The notes below the pieces were generated by a model. The model had not been told where the DNA came from, searched no databases, and was given only the letters and a program-made list of their open reading frames with translations. A DNA stretch of 64,000 bases from Candidatus Parabeggiatoa sp. nov. 2 (GTDB taxonomy: Bacteria > Pseudomonadota > Gammaproteobacteria > Beggiatoales > Beggiatoaceae), in assembly GCA_002085445.1 (NCBI GenBank), contig NBMI01000066.1, forward strand, positions 1 to 64,000. Direction: 5' to 3'. Made by a program: the position numbers and the translations under genes. The stretch's first letter is position 1. Every line of letters starts with the position of its first letter. This document shows, piece after piece, positions 16,706 to 27,700 of the stretch.

Positions 16706-17792
16706 ACATTTAACGCAACACTTAACGCTACGCACAGTGGTTGAGGAATGGGTGGCGCGACGGCTGTTGCCGCCCGAGGCATCGGCACAGATTGCCGAGA
16801 CTTTAACACACCCTTCAGAGGACTCACCGACACCTTGGTTTGTCAGCGCCCTGATTGGTGTGGGCGCTTGGCTGTCTGTCATACCGTTTATCGCTTTTCT
16901 CGTCGTCATAAAGCTAATTGATTCGCCAGCAGCGGCTATTGTCGCCGGGCTTATCTTAATAATTGGCACCGTTTTTTGGCATCGTTTTAAAAGAAACGGC
17001 TTATTTCTCAATCAATTAGCCTTGGCTTTAAATTTTACCGGTCAAATCTTGTTCATTGTTGGCATTGCTTTTGAGAAAAACGAAGCGACGACAGTGGCGT
17101 TAGCAACATGGTTCCTGGAAATCGTGCTGATTAGCGTTTATCGGGATAACATCCTTCGCTTTATAGCTGTCTTGATAGCCATGGTGGCGACACTGGTGCT
17201 ACTTAATGAATTTGAGATTCCCCAAGGTGTCCACATTCTGATTGTTCTGCTGGCGGTGGGCGCGGCGTGGTACTGGATAGCGGAGGCTCGCCACTTGACG
17301 GATAATATGATGAAAACGTTGTATCAGCCCTTGGGATACGGTTTTGTGGTTGCTTTGCAGACGGTGTTGCTCCTATCCATTTTACCGGATATGAAAGAAA
17401 TACCGCCCGTGACTTGGTGGTATTCCACCTTGGGCTTAACGGTGCTACTACTGGCACTGGAATATTATATTATGCACACCAACAATGTCATTGTTCTCTC
17501 TCCAAGGAACTATGCCATTTTTGGCGGCACTCTTTTGATTGCCTTATTGCTCTATCAAAGCCCCGGCATTATGGCAGCCGTCATTGTACTGTTATTGGGT
17601 TTTCAACGGGGCAACCGCGTTTTGATGGGACTCGCCCTCGTTTTTCTCACCGTGTTTTTGATAGCGTTTTACTATCATTTGAATATCACTCTATTGATGA
17701 AGTCGATTGCATTAATGGGTGCCGGGCTGGCGTTGTTGATTCTGCGTTTTATGTTGAAATATGTTTTTCCACAGCACGAAGGAGGGGCATAA
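16698..17792 (+). CDS. DUF4401 polytopic membrane protein
   Basis: A 364-residue protein with a short cytoplasmic N-terminus followed by about ten membrane segments, including GVGAWLSVIPFIAFLVVI and a long run to the C-terminus. Pattern and neighbours match DUF4401. The ATG sits inside the end of the DUF2157 gene with an excellent AGAGGAGG ribosome site. Its stop is one base before the next ATG. Function unknown. Confidence 0.87.
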   Translation: MTEHLTQHLTLRTVVEEWVARRLLPPEASAQIAETLTHPSEDSPTPWFVSALIGVGAWLSVIPFIAFLVVIKLIDSPAAAIVAGLILIIGTVFWHRFKRNGLFLNQLALALNFTGQILFIVGIAFEKNEATTVALATWFLEIVLISVYRDNILRFIAVLIAMVATLVLLNEFEIPQGVHILIVLLAVGAAWYWIAEARHLTDNMMKTLYQPLGYGFVVALQTVLLLSILPDMKEIPPVTWWYSTLGLTVLLLALEYYIMHTNNVIVLSPRNYAIFGGTLLIALLLYQSPGIMAAVIVLLLGFQRGNRVLMGLALVFLTVFLIAFYYHLNITLLMKSIALMGAGLALLILRFMLKYVFPQHEGGA

Positions 17793-17793
17793 C

Positions 17794-18285
17794 ATGCGTC
17801 GTATATTAGTATTCGCTATAGCAATCGTGGTACTGGGCGTGGTGAATTTTGAAATTTATCATAAAGAACAATTACTTGCTGAAGGCACGACGGTTTTGTT
17901 GGAACTCGTTCCCCGTGATCCCCGCTCCATACTACAGGGAGATTATATGGTACTGCGCTACAAGATTACCAGTCTACCGGAGTTAAGCAAAGCCGAAAAG
18001 GACGGCTATTTGGTGATAGAACGGGATGAAACCCAAGTGGCTCATTTCAAACGGATTTATGAAGATGACACACCGTTACAGGCAAACGAGCTTTTGCTGC
18101 GCTTTCGCAAACGGGGCGGTAAAATTAAGCTAGGGGCAGAATCCTTTTTCTTTCAAGAAGGACATGCCAAACACTACAACAATGCCCGTTACGGAGAATT
18201 GCGAGTTGTGCCTTCTGGGGAAAGTGTTTTAGTTGGGTTGCGCGATGCACAACGGAATCCTTTGAAGCCGCCGGTTGATAATTAA
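17794..18285 (+). CDS. GDYXXLXY-motif membrane-anchored protein
   Basis: A 163-residue protein with one N-terminal transmembrane segment (MRRILVFAIAIVVLGVVNF) and an exported domain carrying the family name motif GDYMVLRY near residue 49, preceded by VPRDPRSILQ. C-terminal YGELRVVPSGESVLVGLRD is also family-like. AAGGAGGGG lies before the ATG. It is the third gene of the operon. Function is unknown; the extracytoplasmic domain may partner the DUF2157/DUF4401 membrane proteins. Confidence 0.87.
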   Translation: MRRILVFAIAIVVLGVVNFEIYHKEQLLAEGTTVLLELVPRDPRSILQGDYMVLRYKITSLPELSKAEKDGYLVIERDETQVAHFKRIYEDDTPLQANELLLRFRKRGGKIKLGAESFFFQEGHAKHYNNARYGELRVVPSGESVLVGLRDAQRNPLKPPVDN

Positions 18286-18680
18286 AAGCGTGCCTACAGG
18301 GATTCGTTATAATAACGGATTGGATCGTGGCGGTATTTGGGCTTTATCCTTAAAAGCTTTTTTATCCTTTCTTATAACGAATCCTTGTAGTTGCTTTTTA
18401 AACGAATCCTTGTAGTTTTCTTATCCTTTCTTATAACGAATCCTTGTAGTTGCTTTTTAAACGAATCCTTGTAGTTTTCTTATCCTTTATTATAACGAAT
18501 CCTTTGCTTTTTAAACGAATCCTTGTAGTTTTCTTATCCTTTATTATAACGAATCCTTTTTCTTATAACGAATCCTTGTAGTTTTCTTATCCTTTCTTAT
18601 AACGAATCCTTGTAGTTGCTTTTTAAACGAATCCTTGTAGTTTTCTTATCCTTTCTTATAACGAATCGGCCTGTAGTTGT
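18286..18680. repeat. B-type repeat array
   Basis: About 14 copies of TTATAACGAATCCTTGTAG joined by TTTTCTTATCC or TTGCTTTTTAAACGAATCC linkers, in reverse orientation relative to most copies in the 46-57 kb region. It ends 65 bases before the giant gene. No gene. Confidence 0.85.
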
Positions 18681-18745
18681 TTTTTTTCAAGATTCATAAC
18701 CAAGACCAAGTTCAAACCAATCCACTCAACAACTCACTGGAACTA

Positions 18746-21700
18746 ATGACAATGACTACTTTACGGAAACGCACCGTTATCGGTGCTATTGGGACACTAC
18801 TATATATATCGTCTCAGACACACGCCGCGACGCTTTATGTCAAACACGCCGCCACCGGCAATAATAACGGTACCTCGTGGACAAACGCTTATACCGATTT
18901 ACAAACCGCCCTGACAAACGCAACCAGCGGCGACGAAATCTGGGTAGCGGCCGGGATATACAAACCCACAACCGGAACGGATCGCACGGCCACATTCCAA
19001 CTCAAAACTGGCGTTGCCCTTTACGGGGGATTTACCGGCACCGAAACGACTCTCAAACAACGCGATTGGGAAACCAATCAAACCGTGCTTAGTGGTGATA
19101 TTGACAACAACGACACCACCAATGCCAATGGCATTCTTACGAAGAACGACAATATCACTGGCAATAATGCACAAACCGTCGTCACCGGCAGTGGCACGGA
19201 CAACACGGCCATTTTAGACGGTTTTGTGATTACGGCGGGATTAGCCAATGGCAGTAGTGACTCTTCAAATCCAGAGGGTTGTGGGGCCGGCATGTTCAAC
19301 AATGAGGCTAATCCAACGTTAGCCAACTTGACTTTTATTGGCAATTTAGCCAGCGGTACTGTTGATAATTTGGGCATTGGTGGCGGGATGTACAACGACA
19401 AGAGCAGCCCCACCTTAACCAACGTCACCTTCAGCAATAACTTGGCTGGAAGCGGCGGTGGAATGTCCAATAATAACAGCAGCCCCACCTTAACCAACGT
19501 CACCTTCAACGGCAACTCGGCCTCATCAGGTGGCGGGATGTACAACACGGATAACAGTAGCCCAGCCTTGACCAATGTCACTTTTTACGACAACATTGCT
19601 CAGAGCGGTAAAGAGTTATACAACGACGGGGGCAGCAGCATCACCATGAATAATGTTATCTTGTCGAATAAATCATCAGTTGAGGCGATTACTAATGATG
19701 ATAGTACGATAAGCATCAATTATAGTTTAATACCAGGCGGTTGCTCTCAAATAGCAGGGGCCAATTGTGGCGGAGGTAATCTTGATGCGAATCCATTATT
19801 TGTTGATGCCCAAAATGACGATTTGCGTCTAAATGTCGGTTCCCCGGCCATTGAAGCCGGGAATAATGCCGTCGTCTCCGTCTCGACTGACTTAAAAGGC
19901 CATGTACGTCTGTCGGATGGCAACTGTGATGGCACGGCCCGCGTCGATATGGGTGCGTATGAATATCCCTCTGATTCTTATCCATACACATGCCAAACCA
20001 CGACAAAAGTCGGTAAAACTTACCGTTTTACGCCCACTCACAATGAAATAGAGGGCAACAATTTAACGTTTTCCATCACGAACCCACCCAGTTGGGCCAG
20101 TTTTGACAGCAACACCGGTACCTTGACGGGGACACCAACCAATAGCGATATAGGGACAACCAACACGATTGAAATTCATGTTGACAACGGTTCAACAACC
20201 GTCAAATTGACCACGTTAGATTTAACGGTGGTAGAACCCAGTACCCCAAACATCACTGGCGCACCGGCCGCCGAGGCAGAGCCCGGCTCTTTTTATAGTT
20301 TCACGCCGGTTGCTAATGATACCGATGGCGATATCCTCGTATTTTCTATTAACCAGAAGCCAACCTGGGCCAGCTTTGACACCCAAATTGGCGCACTCAC
20401 AGGCACACCAACCTTCGACGATTTAGGGACTACAACCCGCAATATCGAAATCAATGTTTCAGACGGTTCACAAACCGTGAGTTTGCCGCCTTTTGACTTA
20501 ACAATTATTTTAAACCGGGCACCCAGTGTGGCCTTATTTTGGAAACGCAGTAGCACCAATAATCCCTTCGATGACGTAAACGTAGGCATGAATAGCATTC
20601 CAGCTTTGGCAGATATTGACAATGATGGCGATTTAGATGCCGTCATTGGAGAAGAAGAGGAGGGCAGTCTCAAATACTATGAAAACACCGGGACTGCTTT
20701 GGTGGCGAAAACGGGGGATGCCAATCCTTTTCAGACTGTGTATAGTGGTAATAACAGCAGTCCCGCTTTGGTTGATATTGACAGCGATGGGGATTTAGAT
20801 GTGTTTTTAGGCAGTCACCGCTCCAACAGCATTGCTTTCCACAAAAATACCGGTACCTTAAGTCAGCCCCATTTTGAGAACCAAATAGACTCAACCAATC
20901 CTTTTGATAGCGTGGAGGTGGGGGCCTATAGTACACCGACTTTCGTTGATATTGACCAAGATGGTGATTTTGATGCGTTCATTGGAGAGAACGAAGGCAT
21001 CATTTCTTACTATGAAAATAGCGGTACGGCCAATAGCCCCCGTTTTGTAAAACGAACTGGTGCGGCCAATCCTTTTAACGGCGTAGATGTTGGCGATAAA
21101 AGCCATCCGGCTTTGATTGATATTGACCATGATGGCGATTTAGATGCTGTCATTGGAGAAAACCAGGGCTTTATCCATTACTATGAAAACGTCGGGACGG
21201 CCCGGCAACCTGAATTTATATCACAAGTGAATCCGTTTGCCAATGTAGATGTAGGAGAACAAAGCGCACCCACGTTGGTTGACTGGGATAAGGATGGTGA
21301 TTGGGACGCTGTCATCGGAGAACAGAATGGCGTTATCAATTACTATGAAAATATCGCGCCCGTCACCGGGCACCGCTTTATCAATCAAGAACGGGTTTTT
21401 AAAGGTATTAATGTTGGCAACCGAAGTGTGCCCTTTTTGGTTGACATTGACCAAGATGGCGATTTGGATGCCTTCGTTGGCGAAGAACAAGGCCCGATTA
21501 ATTACTATAAAAATATAGGCACGGTCAACCGTCCAGTCTTTGAGGAACAAACGGGTGAAGCCAATCCTTTTAAGGACATGGCTGCATATCATAATATATC
21601 TCCCACGTTGGTTGACATCGATGCGGATGGAGATTCAGATGCCTTTATTGGAAATAGGGAGGGTACGGTCAAATACTATCAAAACATCGGTACCGCAACC

Positions 21701-24700
21701 AGTCCAACGTTTGAGGAGCAAACCGGTACCGCTAATCCTCTTAATGAAGTCAATTTTGGAAGCAATGGCGTCAGTCAACCCACTTTGGTTGATATTGACC
21801 AAGATGGCGATTGGGATGCGTTTTTTGGGGCCGCTGATGGTCAAGTGTATTACTATAGAAACGACGGTACTGCAAAAAGCCCTGTTTTTGTGGCGCAAAA
21901 TGGGGCCGATAACTTTTTTAATCAGGTGGATGTTGGAGAGACCAGTACTGTGTTTTTTGTGGATATGGACAAGGATGGCGATTTTGATGCCGTCCTTGGA
22001 CAATTGCACAGCATCATTAATTACTTTGAGAACACCGGTACCGCCAACAGCCCAACGTTTGTAGAAAGAATGGGCGTAGCCAATCCTTTTGAGGGTATAA
22101 AAATCGGGGAGCATAGCGTTCCATTTTTGGCGGATATTGACAATGACGGCCATTTAGATGCCATCATTGGAGAGAAAGATGGAACCCTCCAGCACTACGA
22201 AGACATTTCTATTAGCCATGCTTTACCACGCGGGGGGAACTATAACTTTGTGCCACCCGTTTATCTCAAGTGTACGCACTGTGATGGGTTTTATTACACC
22301 TTAGATGGAACCACGCCAACCACTTCCGGGGCGCAGTATGATAACCCCATTGCCATCGAGGCGGATACCACCACAATCCTTAAATTTATCTCGGTGACTG
22401 ATGGGGTTGCAAGCAATGTCAGCACGGAAACGTACTTGATTGATACACAAGCCCCGACAGTCACCCTCACGATGCCCGAAGATCAGAATGAATTAGCCAG
22501 CCTTGCCGCCATCCAAGGCACCGCGGCTGACAGCAGCGGTGGCATCGGCCTGGATTACGTTGAACTTCAAATCACCAATGGTAGCATGTATATTGCCGAA
22601 GATGGGAGTTCGCTCTTGGAACCAACTTGGGTGAAGGCCACCGGCACTAATAACTGGACTTTTGATACCAGTGGTATTTCTTTCTCGCCAGGCGATTACA
22701 CGATCACGGCCCGTGCGGTTGACCAACTGGAAAATTTCAGTGAAGAACAAAGTATCACCGTTGGTATTGGCAAAGCTTTTAGCGAGCTTGATCTGGAAAG
22801 CGGCGCGGCCACGATTATCAACAACGATACGCTTGATATTGTTGGAAAGCTCAACCGTTACCCGTCAACGGATGAAGACTTATCCGGCAAGGAGATTGTG
22901 CTGACGATTACGGCCCCAGACAACAGCAGCACGCGCCAAGAAACGACCACCACCAACCAAACCGGCCAATTCTTCTTCACCGAATTGACCGGCTTCACAC
23001 AAGAAGGGGCTTATGGTTTCCAAGCGACTTTTGCCGGCTCCAACCAACTCATCGGCGCAGAATCAGCACAAGAAGCGGTGCTAGTCGGGGCCTCGGCCGG
23101 CTATGCCATCCTTGTCCAAGGCAAAATTGCCAATGAAGAAGGCTTAGCGGCCCACAACAAAACCATTCACCGCATTTACTTAAAGCTCAAAGAACGTGGT
23201 TTTGAAGACGACAATATCAAGTACTTCAACTACAACACTGCCCAAGAAGGCGTAGACGGCTTACCGCTGAAATCCGATATTGCCGCGGCCTTTACTGATG
23301 ATGAACTCAAAGGACTTAAAGGTCGTTTTTCTAGTAACCCGGCCCCGTTCTATGTCATCATGATTGATCACGGTGGCAGCGACGGCAGCTTTCACATTTA
23401 TAACGGCAATAACGATGCGTTTGACGATGTGATTACACCCACCGACTTAGCCGGTTGGATGGATAACCTAGAGGACGGCCTGTCGGCCAATGCGTTAGCC
23501 AAACGGCGTCTTATCATTATAGGTGCTTGTTATTCTGGCAGTTTTATCCCCGAACTCTCTGGGGAAGGCCGCATTATCATCACCAGTGCCACCGCGTCGG
23601 AAGAATCCTACAAAGGCCCCGAAGAACCGGACGGCATTCGTAGCGGAGAATACTTCATGGAAGAATTCTTTTGGCGCTTAGGCAAAGGTGACAACGTCAA
23701 GGCCGCGTTTGAATGGGCCACCGAACGCACCGAACTGTTGACTCGGCGTGGCGATGGTTCAACCAACACCACCAACCGTTTTCACGATGAAGCGGTTCAA
23801 CACCCGCTGCTCGACGACAATGGGGATGGCAAGGGTAGTAATAGCCTCGCCACTGACGGCGATGGCCTCAAAGCGGCCGAGGTGTTATTAGGAGTCGGCC
23901 TCAACTATGACACCAATGCGGCCGGCAACCCGGCCGAGATTCTGAGTGTCAGCAACACCCTCTATTTAAAGGCGGACGACGAAGCGGCCACACTGACGGC
24001 TTTAGTCAACGATGCCAACCGCGTCTCAACGGCCGTGGTAGACATTCGGCCACCGTCGATCCAACTCAGTTCAACCGCTGCCGAACAAAGCGAACAACTC
24101 GAAATTCCCGACTTACAGCGAGTGTTTATGGGTTGCGACGGCCAAACCAACCGTTGTGCCACCTACACTGACGATTTCACTGAGCCGGGCAAATACGAAG
24201 CCTTTTATTTCGTGCGCGATACCCAAACCAAGGATATTTCGACCCTCAAACGCTCGGTGATCTACAAGAACAAACAAACTAATACGCCGCCCGATGCCTT
24301 TGATTTGCGCTTACCAGCCAACGACAGCGAACCAAAAACCGTCTTGCTGTTTGATTGGGAAACCACTACCGAGCCAGAAAGTCAGGCGGTGACTTACAAC
24401 CTGATTCTGTCGGAAAAGGAAGACTTCAGTACGGTCGCTTACAAGCAAGAAGAACTCACCACGTCCATGATTTACCTTGACCAAACGGCGGTGATGACAG
24501 ATGGCACATCGGGCTTAAAAGACACTACCACTTACTATTGGAAAGTCGAAGCGGTTGATCCCTTTGGTGCGATAACCGCGAGTCGTTCGGTGTTTTCGTT
24601 TACCACCAATAACACCAATAAGCCGCCTTCTATTGTGAACCTAAGCGTTGAGAATCAGACCGACTCTCAACCGGTGTCCAATGTCGAAATTGAGTATTTC

Positions 24701-27700
24701 CAAAATGAGACAATCGTTGAGCCGGCCGCTTATGTTCAAGACCAAGGCAATACCCTGACGCAAATTGAGAGTGGTCTTTACACAGTCAATGTCCAAGCGG
24801 ATGGATATAACTCACAAGAATTTCAGGTGGATACCCGCACCGGTTCGGTCAACACCACCGTGGCTCTTACGCCCACCAATTCTATTCTCAATTATGGGCA
24901 ACTGCAATTTGCGGTGGACTTTTACCGTGTTGGAGAAAATCAAGGCACGGTGCCTATCTTGGTAAAACGTGTGGGAGGCAGCGACGCTCAAGTCTCGGTG
25001 AGCTATGCCACCGCCGACGGTAGCGCGACCGCTGGGAGTGACTATGTTACCCAAAGCGGCATCTTGACTTGGAGTGCCTACGACGAAGGGGCCAAACAGA
25101 TTAATCTACCTCTCACGGATGATCAAGAGTATGAAGGCGATGAAACCTTCACCTTGACAGTTTACAATCCCACGGGTGGGGCCACGCTAGGAACCATAAG
25201 CCAGTTATCGGTGACTCTTGTGGAAAACGACCAACCCAAACCAGGTGTACTGCAATTCTCAGCCCAGACGGTGACGGCCAATGAAGGCGACAGCACACTG
25301 AACTTGACGGTTACTCGTACCGAAGGCCGATATGGCGAAGTCTCGGTACAATATCTCGCCAATGGGACGGCCACGGTAGGAACTGACTACTTGGGTGAAA
25401 GTGGGACGTTGACTTGGGCCTCCGGTGATGACACGCCTAAGTCTTTGAATCTCCAACTGATTGATGATACCGAAGTGGAAACCGTTGAAACCCTGAATTT
25501 GAGATTGATCGAGGCGACTGGTGATGCTACCTTGGGTAGCCAAACTCAAGCAACGTTGTCTATTACCGACAATGATGTGCCACTGCAACCGGGCACGTTG
25601 CAATTCAGCGAACCAACTTATACGGCCGGTGAAGGCGACGGCGAGTTGAGCCTCACTGTGACTCGCACGGGCGGAAGTGATGGTGCTGTCTCGGTACAAT
25701 ACTTGGCGACGGGCGGAAGCACCGCGACGGCTGGTAATGATTATATCGGTGGGAGTGGAACGTTAACATGGCCGGCTGCTGATACCACGGCTCAGGTGAT
25801 AAAGATCACCCTAACAGATGATCATGAGGTTGAACAAACCGAAACCGTCAAATTCACCCTGAATAACACGACCGGCGGTGCCACCTTGGGTAGTCCGGCT
25901 CAGGCAACCTTGTCCATTACCGACAATGACGTAGCAGCAACAGCCGGCACGTTGCAATTTGCCGAATCCACGTATACGGCCGGCGAAGGCGACGGCGAAT
26001 TGAGCCTTACCGTGACTCGTTTGGGTGGAAGTGATGGCGAAGTCACGGTGCAATACTTGGCAACGGGTGGGAGCACGGCTTTGGTGAACAGTGACTATAC
26101 GGGTGGGAGTGGAACGTTGACATGGCCCTCCGCTGACAGTAGTCCCAAACCATTGCCAATCACGCTCATTGATGATTCTGCTCATGAACCGACCGAAACG
26201 ATTCAATTCACCCTGAACAATTCTACGGGCGGTGCTACTTTGGGTAATCCGGCTCAGGCAACGTTGTCTATTATTGATAATGAGACGGCCCCACCCGTTC
26301 TGAAGCCAGGTGTCTTACAATTTGCCGAAGCCACCTACACCGCCAACGAATCAGACGGCGAACTGAATCTCACCGTCATTCGCACCGGCGGTAGTGATGG
26401 ACAAGTCACGGTGGATTACAACACCACCAATTCCAGCACCGCCACCGTAGACAGTGACTATACTGGCCGCCAAGGCACGTTGACTTGGGCTGCCGGTGAC
26501 ATGACGGCTAAGTCATTAACCCTTAATATTATTAATGATAGTCAAGTTGAAGGAACCGAAATCATCCTCTTTAGCCTGAGCAATCCGAGTGGTGGTGCGA
26601 CGTTGGGCAACGTCGCTTATACCACCGTGACTCTGGCCGATAACGATTTCTCAACGCCAGTGACACCGCCTGATACCACAACACCTGAATCTCAGCCGGG
26701 CGTACTGCAATTTGCGGCGACCACCTACTCGGCCAACGAATCAGACGGCGAATTGACTAACATCACGGTTACTCGTACCGGAGGAAGCGATGGTTCTGTC
26801 ACCGTGGAATACCTAGCAACGGTCGAAGGAAGTGCGAAGCCGAATCAGGACTACACGGGTACCAGTGGTACGCTAACATGGCCCCAAGGTGACACGAGTG
26901 CCAAGTCATTAAACCTCAAGCTCATTGATGACAATGAGGTCGAAAAAACTGAAACCGTCAAATTCACGCTGAGCAATCCGACGGGCGGTGCGACTTTGGG
27001 TAACCAGACAACGGCGGCGTTGTCCATCACCGACAATGATACGGCAGTGCCGGTTTCACCGGCCGGTGTACTACAGTTTTCGGCCCCAACCTATCTCGTC
27101 AAAGAAAACGAGGGCGAATTGAATAAGATTAGAGTGACTCGCCGCGGCGGAAGTTCTGGTTCCGTGTCGGTGGAATACTTGGCGACGGCCGAAGGGAGTG
27201 CAACGATTGGCAGTGACTACACCAATGCCAGCGGCACCTTAACTTGGGCTGATGGCGACAGCGAACCCAAGCCTGTAACAGTCACGCTCCTAGATGACGA
27301 CGAGCTAGAACCGGCCGAAACGGTGTATCTCAAACTCTTCGCCACTGGCGAAGCTGAATTGGGTAGCCCAGCACAAGCTCAGTTAGTGATTGTGGACAAT
27401 GAAGGCGATCCATTAGCAACCTTAGGGCAAGGCCTCGCGATGGGTTGTCCAAACGAGGCTTGTTCGGTGACAACCCTCTTTAGAGGTGGCAGTACCAGAG
27501 AGGCCGGCCCTGATTATCAGGCAACCCTGTCAATCTCACCGTCTCAACCTGTTTTAGTCCGAGGCGAGATGGACGTAGATGCAGCCCATGTAGGCCAAAA
27601 GGCCGATTTGTTGGTCGTTATCTATTCTCTGCCTTTGGAAGAGTCACAGACGGATCAATTCTTAATGGTTGATCCAGAGCTTCAGTTGCAGGAATGGGCA

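Noticed and set aside
18677-18745. TTG start of the giant gene 69 bases upstream
   Set aside because: It lies in the end of the B array and would place 23 polar residues before the signal peptide; ATG 18746 has a better site.
19078-27036. Long antisense frames within the giant gene (e.g. 19078-19581, 21635-22153, 25811-26206)
   Set aside because: They mirror the internal DNA repeats of the sense gene, carry no recognisable domain, and have no start signals.
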